Shown one piece after another: positions 43,135-53,068 of a stretch of 64,000 nt of DNA. The translations under genes and the position numbers were made by a program. Below the pieces are notes generated by a model. It was not told where the DNA came from. It made no database searches and saw only the letters and a list, made by a program, of their open reading frames with translations. The stretch is from Eubacterium sp. OM08-24. Lineage in GTDB: Bacteria; Bacillota; Clostridia; Oscillospirales; Acutalibacteraceae. Positions within the stretch are counted from its first letter, which is position 1. Each line of letters begins with the position of its first letter. The stretch is taken from contig NZ_QSTA01000009.1 of NCBI RefSeq assembly GCF_003438075.1, positions 1-64,000 on the forward strand, read 5' to 3'.

Positions 43135-44361
43135 ATGAGAAGAGTAGTAGTAACAGGTATGGGTGCAATCACCCCGGTAGGCAACGATGTTGAAACTATG
43201 TGGGCAAATATGCTTGCAGGTGTAAACGGTGTTGAAAAAATCACAGCATTTGACACTTCCGACCTCAAGGTTCATCTTGCAGGTACTGTAAAGAAATTTG
43301 AGCCGGAAAAATATATTGAAAAAAGAGAATTGAGAAAGCTCGATATTTACTGTCAGTACGCTATTGCAGCCGCTCAGCAGGCTGTTGATGACAGCGGTAT
43401 CCTCGGCAACATTGACGAGGAGCGCTTTGGCGTATACATCGGCACAGGTATCGGCGGACTTCACTCATTTGTAAACAATGTAACTGCACTCAACGAGGGC
43501 GGCCCGAGAAAGGTATCTCCTTTCTTTATTCCAATGATGATCGGCAACATTGCCACAGGTAATGTAGCTATCCGCTTTAATGCAAAGGGTGTTTCACTTT
43601 CGGTTATGAGCGCTTGTGCAACAGGTACACACTCAATCGGCGAGGCTTTCCACGCAATTAAGGACGGTTATGCAGACGCAATCATTGCAGGCGGTACAGA
43701 GTCGGTTATCGCTCCTCTTACAATCGCAGGCTTCCAGAATATGAAGGCTCTTTCCACAAACGAAGATCCCGAAACAGCATCACGCCCGTTTGATAAAAAC
43801 CGTGACGGTTTTGTTATGGGCGAGGGCGCAGGTATGCTCGTCCTTGAAGAATATGAGCACGCAAAGGCAAGAGGCGCTAAGATTTATGCTGAATTTGCAG
43901 GTTACGGCAATACTTGTGACGCTCACCATGTTACAGCTCCCGACCCTGAGGGTGCAGGACTTGCAAGAGCAATCAAAATTGCTATGGCAGAGGCTGACAC
44001 AACCGATGGCGATCAGCTTTATATCAATGCTCACGGTACTTCAACCCACTTAAACGACCTTACCGAAACAATGGCGTTCAAGTCGGCTCTCGGCGAAAAG
44101 GCTTACGATGCAAATATCAGCTCAACAAAGTCAATGACAGGTCATATGCTCGGCGCAACAGGCGCAATCGAAGCTATTGTTTCTGTTCTTACTCTCCGTG
44201 ACGGTATGATTCCGCCAACAATTCACTTAAATGAGCAGGACGAAGAGCTTGACCTTAACTACACACCAAACAAGGCTGTAAAGCGTGATGTAACAGTTGC
44301 GGCATCTACAAACCTTGGCTTTGGCGGTCATGACGCTTGCGTAGTATTTAAGAAAATCTAA
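43135..44361 (+). CDS. fabF: 3-oxoacyl-ACP synthase II
   Basis: A 408-residue condensing enzyme. RRVVVTGMGAITPVGNDVET is the typical start; the catalytic Cys is in SVMSACATGTHSIGEA at about 163, and the two His are in NAHGTSTHLND and TKSMTGHMLGATGA. ATG 43135 follows TCGGAGGTGC, 13 bases after fabG. Confidence 0.97.
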   Translation: MRRVVVTGMGAITPVGNDVETMWANMLAGVNGVEKITAFDTSDLKVHLAGTVKKFEPEKYIEKRELRKLDIYCQYAIAAAQQAVDDSGILGNIDEERFGVYIGTGIGGLHSFVNNVTALNEGGPRKVSPFFIPMMIGNIATGNVAIRFNAKGVSLSVMSACATGTHSIGEAFHAIKDGYADAIIAGGTESVIAPLTIAGFQNMKALSTNEDPETASRPFDKNRDGFVMGEGAGMLVLEEYEHAKARGAKIYAEFAGYGNTCDAHHVTAPDPEGAGLARAIKIAMAEADTTDGDQLYINAHGTSTHLNDLTETMAFKSALGEKAYDANISSTKSMTGHMLGATGAIEAIVSVLTLRDGMIPPTIHLNEQDEELDLNYTPNKAVKRDVTVAASTNLGFGGHDACVVFKKI

Positions 44362-44379
44362 TTCGGAAGGGCTGTACTT

Positions 44380-44832
44380 ATGTATTCTAAAAACGATGTT
44401 AAAGAATTTATTGAAATGCTTGAAAGCTCATCACTTTCTGTGCTTGAAATAAAAAACGGCGACGGCTCTGCTATCCGTCTTGAAAAGGCTGCTTGCGCTG
44501 CTCCTGCTGTTGTAATGCAGGCAAATGCTCCTGCTGCCGCACCTGTTCAGGAAACTGTTCAGGCTGCACCTGCCGCTCAGCCTGCTCCTGCTGCTGAGGG
44601 CAAAACAATTAATTCACCTATCGTAGGTGTATTTTACGCTGCTCCGTCACCTGACAGCAATCCTTATGTTTCTGTCGGTCAGAAAATTGCAAAGGGCGAC
44701 ACAATCTGCATAGTTGAGGCTATGAAGTGTATGAACGAAATCCAGTCAGAGCTTGACGGTGAGGTTACTGAGGTTCTTGTAAAGGACGGCGACCTTGTTG
44801 AGTACGGTCAGCCTCTGTTCAAAGTTAAATAA
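44380..44832 (+). CDS. accB: Biotin carboxyl carrier protein of acetyl-CoA carboxylase
   Basis: A 150-residue BCCP. A short N-terminal domain, an Ala/Pro-rich swinging linker (about 38-75) and the biotinyl domain with VEAMKCMNEI; the biotinylated Lys is 116. BirA, the likely regulator of bioY at 2.4 kb, would also attach biotin here. Confidence 0.96.
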   Translation: MYSKNDVKEFIEMLESSSLSVLEIKNGDGSAIRLEKAACAAPAVVMQANAPAAAPVQETVQAAPAAQPAPAAEGKTINSPIVGVFYAAPSPDSNPYVSVGQKIAKGDTICIVEAMKCMNEIQSELDGEVTEVLVKDGDLVEYGQPLFKVK

Positions 44833-44841
44833 GGAGTTACA

Positions 44842-45264
44842 ATGAATCAGGAAGAAATCAAAAAGATATTACCGCATCGTGACAATATGCTGCTTGTAGA
44901 AGAGGCAGAGAAGATTGACGATGTAACCTCAAAGGGTAAATATACAATTAAGGGTGACGAGTTCTTTTTACAGGGACATTTTCCGGGCAATCCTGTTGTT
45001 CCGGGTGTTATCCTCTGCGAAATGATGGGACAGTCTGCCTGCTGTCTGCTCGCAGATAAGGTTAAGGACTGCACACCGTTCTTTACAAAGATGAACAATG
45101 TAAAGTTTAAAAATCAGGTTAAGCCCGGCGACACTCTTGAGAGCGTATGTACTCTTACAAAGAGCAGAGGTGCGTTCTACTTTATAGATGCAAAAGGCTA
45201 TGTTGACGGCAAACTTTGCGTAAGTGCCGAGCTTTCTTTTGCACTTGTTCCGAACAATAAGTAA
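44842..45264 (+). CDS. fabZ: 3-hydroxyacyl-ACP dehydratase FabZ
   Basis: A 140-residue hot-dog-fold dehydratase. ILPHRDNMLLVEEAEKI carries the active-site His (about 12), and GHFPGNPVVPGVILCEMMGQ the active-site helix with its acidic residue (Glu 61). The His-Arg-Asp-Asn sequence replaces the more common HRYPFLLVD, a variant known in the FabZ family. Starts nine bases after accB. Confidence 0.95.
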   Translation: MNQEEIKKILPHRDNMLLVEEAEKIDDVTSKGKYTIKGDEFFLQGHFPGNPVVPGVILCEMMGQSACCLLADKVKDCTPFFTKMNNVKFKNQVKPGDTLESVCTLTKSRGAFYFIDAKGYVDGKLCVSAELSFALVPNNK

Positions 45265-45296
45265 TTTACTGCAAATTTTCTTTTGGAAGTGATAAA

Positions 45297-46655
45297 ATGT
45301 TTTCAAAAATACTTATAGCCAACCGAGGAGAAATTGCAGTAAGAATTATTCGTGCTTGTCGAGAAATGGGTATCAGTACGGTTGCAATCTATTCTGAGGC
45401 TGATAAAAACGCAATGCATGTTCAGCTTGCAGACGAAAGCTATTGCGTTGGCGGCAGCAGAGTTGCCGACAGCTATCTTAATATGCCGGCTATACTTACC
45501 GTTGCCATAGAAAGCGGCGCACAAGCCATTCACCCCGGCTATGGCTTGCTCTCGGAGAATGCAAAGTTTGTATCTCTTTGTGAGCAGTGCAACATAAACT
45601 TCATTGGCCCTACATCGGATATGATTAAATTACTCGGTGATAAGGACAACGCAAGAAAAACTATGCGTGCCGCAGGTGTTCCCGTAACACCCGGCTGCGA
45701 TATTATAGAAGACCCCGTAAAAGCCAGAGAAGAGGCAGAAAAAATCGGATTTCCTCTGCTTATTAAGGCTCGTTCGGGCGGCGGCGGAAAAGGTATCCGC
45801 AGAGTTGACTGCATAGAGCAGTTTGACGAGGCTTTTGCGGCTGCGTCTTCAGAGGCCCAGTCTGCCTTTGGTGACGGCGCTTGCTATATGGAAAAATTTA
45901 TTCACCCGGTAAAGCACATTGAAATGCAGCTTTTAAGCGACAAATACGGCAATGTTATTTGCCTTGGTGAAAGAGAATGTTCTGTTCAGCGTAAAAATCA
46001 GAAGATGATTGAGGAAAGTCCAAGTCCTGCACTTGATGACAGAACCCGTAAGGAAATGATGAAAGCGGCCGTAAAGGCGGCAAAGGCTGTAAATTATGTC
46101 AATGCAGGTACGGTGGAATTTTTGCTCGATATGGACAATAACTTCTACTTTATGGAGATGAATACTCGTCTTCAGGTTGAGCATGGCGTTACAGAAATGG
46201 TAACGGGTCTTGACATTGTTCAGTGGCAGATAAGAATTGCGGCAGGCGGAAAGCTGACAAGAACACAGGACAGCATTTTTACACATGGAAATGTTATTGA
46301 GTGCCGTATAAATGCCGAAGATCCTGAGCATGGTTTCAGACCGAGCTGTGGCAGAATAAAGCGACTTCATATTCCGGGCGGTTCGTTTGTGCGCTTTGAT
46401 ACAGCTATATTTCAGGATTATTTTATTCCGCCTTACTATGATTCGATGATCGGCAAGCTGATTGTTCAGGCACGAAGCCGAGAGCTTGCTATAAGAAAGA
46501 TGAAAATGGCTCTTTCTGAGCTTACCATTGACGGAATTGACATCAACCGTGACTTGCTTGCCGAGATTTTATCGGATGAGCAGTTTGTCAGCGGAGAATA
46601 TACTACTGACTTTATGCTTGACTTTGAAAAAAAGCATAAGGACGGAAAGAAGTAA
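45297..46655 (+). CDS. accC: Biotin carboxylase subunit of acetyl-CoA carboxylase
   Basis: A 452-residue ATP-grasp biotin carboxylase. ILIANRGEIAVRIIRACREM at the start, HPGYGLLSENA, the Gly-rich loop KARSGGGGKGI and EMNTRLQVEHGVTE are all present. Length is standard and no pyruvate-carboxylase extension exists, so it is AccC. Confidence 0.98.
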   Translation: MFSKILIANRGEIAVRIIRACREMGISTVAIYSEADKNAMHVQLADESYCVGGSRVADSYLNMPAILTVAIESGAQAIHPGYGLLSENAKFVSLCEQCNINFIGPTSDMIKLLGDKDNARKTMRAAGVPVTPGCDIIEDPVKAREEAEKIGFPLLIKARSGGGGKGIRRVDCIEQFDEAFAAASSEAQSAFGDGACYMEKFIHPVKHIEMQLLSDKYGNVICLGERECSVQRKNQKMIEESPSPALDDRTRKEMMKAAVKAAKAVNYVNAGTVEFLLDMDNNFYFMEMNTRLQVEHGVTEMVTGLDIVQWQIRIAAGGKLTRTQDSIFTHGNVIECRINAEDPEHGFRPSCGRIKRLHIPGGSFVRFDTAIFQDYFIPPYYDSMIGKLIVQARSRELAIRKMKMALSELTIDGIDINRDLLAEILSDEQFVSGEYTTDFMLDFEKKHKDGKK

Positions 46656-46661
46656 TAGGCT

Positions 46662-47525
46662 ATGGATTTATTTGCTTTTGTAAAACCGAAAAATGAGCTT
46701 GAAAATCAGCCTGAGGAGCAGACCAATGTGCCGTTTGTTCCTGAGGAGATGTGGACAAAATGCCCTAAGTGCGGCACTATGCTGCTCACAACAGATATGG
46801 AAGAGAATTTCCGTGTCTGCACAAAGTGCGGTCATCACTTTAGAATGAACGCTAAGCAGAGAATTGCACTCCTTGCGGATGACGGCAGCTTTTGCGAGCA
46901 TGACGCTGATATGGAAAGCAAAAATATTCTCGATTTTCCCGGCTATGACCAAAAGCTTGAGAAAGCAAGAGCCACAGGCTCAAAGGAATCCGTAATGTGT
47001 GGCGAATGTAAGATCGGCGGAATTGAAGCAGTGCTTTGTGCAATGGACTCTGATTTTATGATGGGCAGTATGGGTACAGTAACAGGTGAAAAAGTTACTC
47101 GTGCTTTTGAATATGCTACCGAACACGCACTTCCGGTTATAGTTTGCACTGTGTCGGGCGGCGCTCGTATGCAGGAGGGTATCCTATCGCTTATGCAAAT
47201 GGCTAAAACTTCGGGTGCGGTTAAGCGCCACAGTGATAACGGTCTTTTATACATAACTGTTCTTACAGACCCTACCACCGGCGGCGTAACTGCGTCTTTT
47301 GCAATGGAGGGCGACATTATCCTTGCCGAGCCGGACACACTTGTAGCTTTTGCAGGTCCGAGAGTAATTGAGCAGACGCTCCGCCAAAAATTGCCTAAGG
47401 ATTTCCAGACCTCTGAATTTGTAATGCAGAAAGGCTTTGTTGATGCTGTTGTAAGCAGAAATAAGCTGAAGTCTACACTTGTAAAATTGCTTAAAATGCA
47501 CGGATACGGGGAGGTGTCGGAATAA
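46662..47525 (+). CDS. accD: Acetyl-CoA carboxylase carboxyltransferase subunit beta
   Basis: A 287-residue subunit with the N-terminal zinc ribbon (CPKCGTMLLT and CTKCGHHF) and the crotonase-like carboxyltransferase domain (VSGGARMQEGILSLMQMAKT; TDPTTGGVTASFAMEGDI). Its stop overlaps the accA start (TAATG), so the two subunits are translationally coupled. Confidence 0.97.
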   Translation: MDLFAFVKPKNELENQPEEQTNVPFVPEEMWTKCPKCGTMLLTTDMEENFRVCTKCGHHFRMNAKQRIALLADDGSFCEHDADMESKNILDFPGYDQKLEKARATGSKESVMCGECKIGGIEAVLCAMDSDFMMGSMGTVTGEKVTRAFEYATEHALPVIVCTVSGGARMQEGILSLMQMAKTSGAVKRHSDNGLLYITVLTDPTTGGVTASFAMEGDIILAEPDTLVAFAGPRVIEQTLRQKLPKDFQTSEFVMQKGFVDAVVSRNKLKSTLVKLLKMHGYGEVSE

Positions 47526-48307
47526 TGACAGCATATGAAAAGGTTATGGCGGCACGAGATGCCAACAAGCTCACAACTGTTGATTACATAAATCATATGT
47601 TTGGCGACAGCTTTTTTGAACTGCATGGCGACAGAAGATATTCCGACGACAAGGCTGTTGTGACAGGACTTGCTATGCTCCATGATATGCCTGTAACTGT
47701 AATCGGAATTGAAAAGGGAAGAAACACAAAGGAGCGTATGGAGCGCAACTTTGGTCAGGCTCACCCTGAGGGTTACAGAAAGGCTCTCAGACTTATGAAA
47801 CAGGCTGAAAAATTCCACCGTCCTGTTTTGTGCTTTGTAGATACCAGCGGTGCATATCCGGGAATCGGCGCAGAGGAAAGAGGACAAGGACAGGCTATTG
47901 CCGAGAACCTTATGGAAATGATGACTCTAAAAACACCTGTACTTACAATTGTTGTAGGTGAGGGCGGCAGCGGCGGTGCGCTTGCACTTGCGGTTGCCGA
48001 TGAAGTGTGGATGATGGAAAATTCCGTTTATTCCGCAATTTCACCCGAGGGCTGTGCGTCTATTCTTTGGAAAGACAGTACAAAAGCTCCGCAGGCTGCC
48101 GAGGCACTCAGACTTACAGCTCAGGACCTTTTTGATTTGCATGTAATTGAGCGTATCATCAGAGAGCCGAGAGCCGAGGACGCAGCTATGTTTGAGAGTT
48201 TAAAGCTGTTGATTGAGAGAACTTTTGAGAAAAATCTTGCACTTACCGATGAAGAGCTTACAAATGCTCGCTATGAAAGATTCAGAAGAATCGGTACTAA
48301 TCTGTAA
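47525..48307 (+). CDS. accA: Acetyl-CoA carboxylase carboxyltransferase subunit alpha
   Basis: A 260-residue subunit. FELHGDRRYSDDKAVVTGLA, GFQAHPEGYRKALR-like NFGQAHPEGYRKALR, FVDTSGAYPGIGAEERGQGQ and the GEGGSGGALALAVAD oxyanion region are visible. The protein lacks the N-terminal coiled extension of E. coli AccA, which is usual in Firmicutes. Last gene of the fab-acc operon; GGGGAGGTG precedes it. Confidence 0.97.
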   Translation: MTAYEKVMAARDANKLTTVDYINHMFGDSFFELHGDRRYSDDKAVVTGLAMLHDMPVTVIGIEKGRNTKERMERNFGQAHPEGYRKALRLMKQAEKFHRPVLCFVDTSGAYPGIGAEERGQGQAIAENLMEMMTLKTPVLTIVVGEGGSGGALALAVADEVWMMENSVYSAISPEGCASILWKDSTKAPQAAEALRLTAQDLFDLHVIERIIREPRAEDAAMFESLKLLIERTFEKNLALTDEELTNARYERFRRIGTNL

Positions 48308-48315
48308 TTGCGTTT

Positions 48316-48346
48316 AACCGTCTGCTTTGCAGGCGGTTTTTTTTGT
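48316..48346 (+). terminator. Terminator of the fab-acc operon
   Basis: A 10-bp stem aaccgtctgc/gcaggcggtt with one G-U pair and a TTT loop; the T-run merges with the stem end (eight T). Confidence 0.9.
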
Positions 48347-48373
48347 GGAAATTTTGAGAAGTTGTTTGAATGC

Positions 48374-48896
48374 AGGGGGTGTGGATTAACTTATTTTCGG
48401 TCGGGTAACAGAGGCAGAAAAGAGCAAAGTTTCTGTCACAAATATAAAAGTTTGGTCAACCTTTTCAAAGGTTGTGGGTGTGGGCAACGCCCATAAAACT
48501 TTAATCTATTGCAAATTTTAATAGCCAAACGGCAAGCCTTTTGGCGGCTTGAACATAATGGAGAAAGCCTTTTAATTGCGTAAGCAAAAATATGGCAGAA
48601 AGATTATTTTATAAGTTTGTTGCCTATAAACTACTTATGCACTATAATAAAATGCCTACCATTCCGCTTTTCTTTTGCGTGAAAAGAAAAGCTCCAAAAG
48701 AAAGCACGCTTAAGGGGAAAGGGATTTCGAGTCCCTATCCCTTTTCCTTAGACGACCAAGGTCAGTGACCTTGGAACCTCTGACTTTTATTTTCCTGATA
48801 AAATTTGTACTTGGCAAAATAAGTCTTTTAATTATTTCTCTTTCAAATTCCCTTTCAAAAATTATCACTTTTTTTAAACTAAACTTTATAACCTAC
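48374..48896 (+). repeat. Interspersed palindromic repeat R7 (aberrant interior)
   Basis: The left arm is clear (tcggtcgggtaaca, ggtcaaccttttcaaaggttg, gtgggcaacgcccat, gccaaacggcaagc). The right end is eroded to 'ttttaaactaaactttata'. The interior is neither type A nor B: it holds three consecutive palindromes, at 48666-48692 (gcttttctttt/aaaagaaaagc), 48712-48749 (aaggggaaagggat/atcccttttcctt) and 48756-48774 (ccaaggtca/tgaccttgg). These may be a second, nested repeat. No gene is present in the 748-base gap. Confidence 0.7.
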
Positions 48897-49055
48897 GATG
48901 CACATTAATGGATTATATACCGACAATTTTTTGCTTATACTAATTTTATGCGATTTTATTTTGCAATTATTTTTATAATTACTTTATCGAAAAAAGAAAA
49001 TTTGCTTTTGTGGTATTATTAAAATAATATGATTTTTACGGGAGGACGAGCTACT

Positions 49056-52000
49056 ATGTCAGGCGTAATCAGAATTTTTGTAGAAAAAAGAGATGGCTTT
49101 AATGTTCTTGCAAAGCAGACTTTGTGGGACATTCGCCACAACCTTGGTATGAAAAATGTTACCGACCTTCGATACATTATGAGATATGATATTGAGGGAC
49201 TTTCACTCGACGAGTACAATGCGGCAAAGGGCACTATTCTTTCAGAGCCTAATGCAGATGTTATTTACGAGGAAACACTTCCTGTTGAGGACGGTTGGAA
49301 GGTATTTGCTATGGAATATCTCCCCGGTCAGTATGACCAGCGTGGCGACTCTGCCGAGCAGTGCGTTCAGCTCCTTACTCAGGGCGAGCGCTGTAAGGTG
49401 CTTACAGCAAGAGTTGTTGCCGTAACAGGCGATATTTCAGATGATGACCTCAAGAAGATTGAGGATTACCTCATTAACCCTGTTGAGAGCCGTCTTGCAT
49501 CTCTTGAAAAGCCACAGACACTCGACATTGCAACTCCTGTTCCTGCCGATGTTAAGCGTGTAGAAGGCTTTATAAAGTTTAACGACGAGGAAATGGAAAA
49601 GTATTACGGCTCAATGGGCTTTGCTATGACATTGTCAGACCTTAAGTTCTGCCGTGACTATTTCAGAGATACAGAAAAGCGTGACCCAAGTGTAACCGAG
49701 CTTAGAGTTATTGATACATATTGGTCGGACCACTGCCGTCACACAACATTCCTTACAAAACTCGAGAAAATCGAAGTTGAAAAGGCAGCGCTCGGTTCGG
49801 TAATTGAAGATGCGCTCAACGAGTATTATGCTACTCGTGATGAGGTTTACGGTAAAGATACAAAGAGAATTGTATCCCTTATGGATATGGCTCTTATCGG
49901 TATGAAGTCACTCAAGAAAAAAGGTCTTATTCCCGACCTTGACGAGAGTGAAGAGATTAACGCCTGCTCAATCGAAGTTCCTGTAACTATTGACGGCAAA
50001 ACAGAGCAGTGGCTCGTTCAGTTTAAGAACGAAACCCATAACCACCCAACAGAAATCGAGCCGTTCGGTGGCGCTGCTACTTGTCTTGGCGGTGCTATCA
50101 GAGATCCGCTTTCAGGCCGTTCTTATGTATATCAGGCAATGCGTGTTACTGGTTCGGGAGATCCGACTATTCCTGTAAAGGACACAATGCCCGGTAAGCT
50201 CCCATCAAGAAAAATTACAACAGGTGCGGCTAACGGTTACAGCTCATACGGCAACCAGATCGGTCTTGCAACAGGTCAGGTTACAGAGCTTTATGACAGC
50301 GGCTATGTAGCAAAAAGACTTGAAATCGGTGCAGTTATCGGCGCGTCACCAAAGGAAAATGTAATTCGTGAAGTTCCGCTCCCTGACGATATTATCGTAC
50401 TTTTGGGCGGCAGAACAGGTCGTGACGGATGCGGCGGTGCAACAGGTTCGTCAAAGGCCCACACAGAAAGCTCTATTGAAACCTGCGGTGCAGAGGTTCA
50501 AAAGGGTAACCCACCAACAGAGCGTAAGATTCAGCGTTTGTTCCGTAACCCTAGGGTTGCTAAACTCATTAAGAGATGTAATGACTTTGGTGCAGGCGGT
50601 GTGTGCGTTGCTATCGGCGAGCTTGCAGACGGTCTTGCAGTTGACCTTGACAAGGTAACTAAGAAGTATGACGGTCTTGATGGTACAGAGCTTGCTATTT
50701 CAGAGAGCCAGGAGAGAATGGCTGTTGTTCTTGACAAAAAGGATGTTGAAACCTTTATTGCCGAGGCAGAGAAAGAAAACCTTGAGGCAACAGCGGTTGC
50801 TGTCGTTACAGAAAGCCCAAGACTTACAATGACATGGAGAGGCGACAAGATTGTTGACCTCAGCAGAGAATTTTTGAATACAAACGGTGTAACTCAGCTT
50901 TCATCAGCTTATATTACAGCACCAAAGGCAGAGGATTGCTACCGCAACGCATGTCCGGCTGTATTAAAAGATATGCCTGCCGACAAGGCACTTGAAGAAA
51001 ATATGGCTCGTCTTGAGGTTTGCTCACAGATCGGTCTTTCAGAGCGTTTTGACGCATCTATCGGTGCCGCAACAGTAATTATGCCGTTCGGCGGTAAGAA
51101 CCAGCTTACTCCGCAGGAGGCTATGGCCGCTAAGATTCCGCTTGAAAAAGGCGAAACAGATGACGCTACAGCAATGAGCTACGGCTTTATTCCGGGTGTT
51201 TCACGCTGGAGTCCGTTCCACGGTTCGGCATATGCAGTAGTTGAGTCACTTTCAAAGCTCCTTGCTATCGGTGCAAACCCACTTACAGCCCGCCTTACAT
51301 TCCAGGAATACTTTGAGAGATTAAAAGATGTACCGGAGCGTTGGGGCAAGCCGGCCGCCGCACTTCTCGGTGCTATGGAGGCTCAGCTCAGACTCGGTAT
51401 TCCGTCAATCGGCGGTAAGGACAGTATGTCGGGTACATTTGAAACTATTGATGTTCCGCCAACACTCGTTAGCTTTGCCGTTGCTATGACAAAGGCAAGC
51501 AAGACAGTATCTGCCGAGTTTAAAAATGTAGGTTCAAAGGTAATTTATGTGCCTGTTCCTGAAAATAAAGAAACTCTTATGCCTGATTGGGACAAGCTTA
51601 TCGCTATGTACAAGGCTGTTTATAAGCTCTTTGATGAGGGTAAGGTGCTTTCTGCATCTGTTGTTAAAGAGGGCGGTGCTGCCGCAAGCGTATGTAAGGC
51701 TTGTTTCGGTAACGGCTATGGATTTAAATTTACAAATAAACTCACAAATGACGAGCTTTTTGCTCCGCTTTCAGGCTCACTTGTTCTTGAACTTGCGGAC
51801 GGTGCGGAACTTGACAACAGTGTAGTAAGTTATGACCTCGGTACAGTTACAGACGACGGCAAGGTTACAGTAAACGGTGCTGATGTTGATGTAAATACAC
51901 TTATCGAAAAGTGGACTGCTCCTCTTGAAAAGGTATTCCCGACAAAGGCAGAGTGCCCTGAAATTGCAGTTGATATTCCACTCTTTACAGAGAGAAACAC

Positions 52001-52823
52001 AAGCTCACCTGCAATTAAGACAGCAAAGCCAACAGTATTTATCCCTGTATTCCCGGGTACAAACTGCGAGGTTGACTCTGCAAGAGCTTTTGAAAAAGCG
52101 GGCGCAAATGTTGAACTCCTTATCGTAAAGAACCTTACATCCGCTCATATCGAAGAAACAATCAAGGCTATGGAGAAAATCATTTCCAAGTCACAGATGA
52201 TTATGTTCCCGGGCGGTTTCTCAGGCGGTGACGAGCCTGACGGTTCAGGTAAGTTCATTGCTACCACATTCCGTAATCCAAGAATTGCGAACGCTGTAAA
52301 TGAGATGCTCAAGAACCGTGACGGTCTTATGCTCGGTATCTGTAACGGTTTCCAGGCGCTCATTAAGCTTGGTCTTGTACCTTACGGCGAAATCAGAGAG
52401 CTTAAGCCGACAGACCCGACACTTACATTCAACACAATCGGCAGACATATCTCTCATATGGCTTACACAAGAGTTACTTCTGTTAAGTCACCTTGGTTTG
52501 CAAGTGTAAATGCAGGCGATGTATTTGCAATTCCTGTTTCACATGGTGAGGGCAGATTTATGGCTGATGAGGCAACCGTTAAGGCACTTGCCGAAAACGG
52601 TCAGATTGCTACACAGTATGTTGACCTTAACGGCAACCCAAGCGCAGACATTACATACAATGTAAACGGTTCTGTATGTGCCATTGAGGGTATTACTTCA
52701 CCTGACGGCAGAATTTTAGGCAAGATGGGACACAGCGAAAGAAAGGGCGACAGCCTCTACAAGAATGTTCCGTTTGCAAAGGATCAGCTTATCTTTGAGA
52801 GCGGCGTTAAGTATTTTAAATAA
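49056..52823 (+). CDS. purL: Phosphoribosylformylglycinamidine synthase, fused PurL-PurQ
   Basis: A 1255-residue single-chain FGAM synthase for step four of purine synthesis. After the N-terminal PurS-like module come the two synthetase halves (ETHNHPTEIEPFGGAATCLG; DFGAGGVCVAIGELADG; GGKDSMSGTF). The C-terminal glutaminase domain has FIPVFPGTNCEVDSA and the catalytic Cys in GICNGFQAL. This is the clostridial clade of the fused enzyme, not the separate PurS/Q/L of Bacillus. I start at ATG 49056 after ACGGGAGGACG; an in-frame ATG nine codons upstream precedes the ribosome site. No other pur gene is nearby. Confidence 0.95.
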   Translation: MSGVIRIFVEKRDGFNVLAKQTLWDIRHNLGMKNVTDLRYIMRYDIEGLSLDEYNAAKGTILSEPNADVIYEETLPVEDGWKVFAMEYLPGQYDQRGDSAEQCVQLLTQGERCKVLTARVVAVTGDISDDDLKKIEDYLINPVESRLASLEKPQTLDIATPVPADVKRVEGFIKFNDEEMEKYYGSMGFAMTLSDLKFCRDYFRDTEKRDPSVTELRVIDTYWSDHCRHTTFLTKLEKIEVEKAALGSVIEDALNEYYATRDEVYGKDTKRIVSLMDMALIGMKSLKKKGLIPDLDESEEINACSIEVPVTIDGKTEQWLVQFKNETHNHPTEIEPFGGAATCLGGAIRDPLSGRSYVYQAMRVTGSGDPTIPVKDTMPGKLPSRKITTGAANGYSSYGNQIGLATGQVTELYDSGYVAKRLEIGAVIGASPKENVIREVPLPDDIIVLLGGRTGRDGCGGATGSSKAHTESSIETCGAEVQKGNPPTERKIQRLFRNPRVAKLIKRCNDFGAGGVCVAIGELADGLAVDLDKVTKKYDGLDGTELAISESQERMAVVLDKKDVETFIAEAEKENLEATAVAVVTESPRLTMTWRGDKIVDLSREFLNTNGVTQLSSAYITAPKAEDCYRNACPAVLKDMPADKALEENMARLEVCSQIGLSERFDASIGAATVIMPFGGKNQLTPQEAMAAKIPLEKGETDDATAMSYGFIPGVSRWSPFHGSAYAVVESLSKLLAIGANPLTARLTFQEYFERLKDVPERWGKPAAALLGAMEAQLRLGIPSIGGKDSMSGTFETIDVPPTLVSFAVAMTKASKTVSAEFKNVGSKVIYVPVPENKETLMPDWDKLIAMYKAVYKLFDEGKVLSASVVKEGGAAASVCKACFGNGYGFKFTNKLTNDELFAPLSGSLVLELADGAELDNSVVSYDLGTVTDDGKVTVNGADVDVNTLIEKWTAPLEKVFPTKAECPEIAVDIPLFTERNTSSPAIKTAKPTVFIPVFPGTNCEVDSARAFEKAGANVELLIVKNLTSAHIEETIKAMEKIISKSQMIMFPGGFSGGDEPDGSGKFIATTFRNPRIANAVNEMLKNRDGLMLGICNGFQALIKLGLVPYGEIRELKPTDPTLTFNTIGRHISHMAYTRVTSVKSPWFASVNAGDVFAIPVSHGEGRFMADEATVKALAENGQIATQYVDLNGNPSADITYNVNGSVCAIEGITSPDGRILGKMGHSERKGDSLYKNVPFAKDQLIFESGVKYFK

Positions 52824-52838
52824 TTTGATTTAAAAAGT

Positions 52839-52907
52839 AAAAATTCAGGTCAACTCTTTTTAAAGGGTTGACCTGAAATTTATATTTATAAAACTCAACT
52901 TTGTGTG
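52839..52907 (+). repeat. Interspersed palindromic repeat R8 (minimal form)
   Basis: About 70 bp starting 16 bases after the purL stop: palindrome aattcaggtcaac with gttgacctgaaatt, then 'aaactcaactttgtg', the start of the right end. Interior and outer ends are missing. Compared with R5 the two arms carry the same t-to-c/a-to-g change on both sides (ttaggtcaac/gttgacctaa versus ttcaggtcaac/gttgacctgaa), keeping the stem paired. Confidence 0.7.
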
Positions 52908-52945
52908 ACAACAGCAATTCAGCAAATCATTGACATTAAAACCGA

Positions 52946-52982
52946 GCGGTTAAATCAAATTTCAGATTTAACCGCATTTTTT
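52946..52982 (+). terminator. Terminator
   Basis: An 11-bp stem gcggttaaatc/gatttaaccgc followed by 'attttttg', about 120 bases after purL. Confidence 0.85.
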
Positions 52983-52991
52983 GTTATTTGC

Positions 52992-53020
52992 TTGACATAT
53001 GGTGCAATATAATATATTAT
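52992..53020 (+). promoter_or_regulatory. Promoter
   Basis: TTGACA (52992-52997), 17 bases, TATTAT (53015-53020), before the zinc-ribbon membrane protein gene. Confidence 0.65.
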
Positions 53021-53068
53021 AGATGTAATAATTTGGCAATATGGCATTTAATAAAGGAGTAAATAATT

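Noticed and set aside
46943..47887. 314-codon frame opposite accD and accA
   Set aside because: A shadow of two well-identified genes; composition is typical of an antisense frame and no ribosome site is visible.
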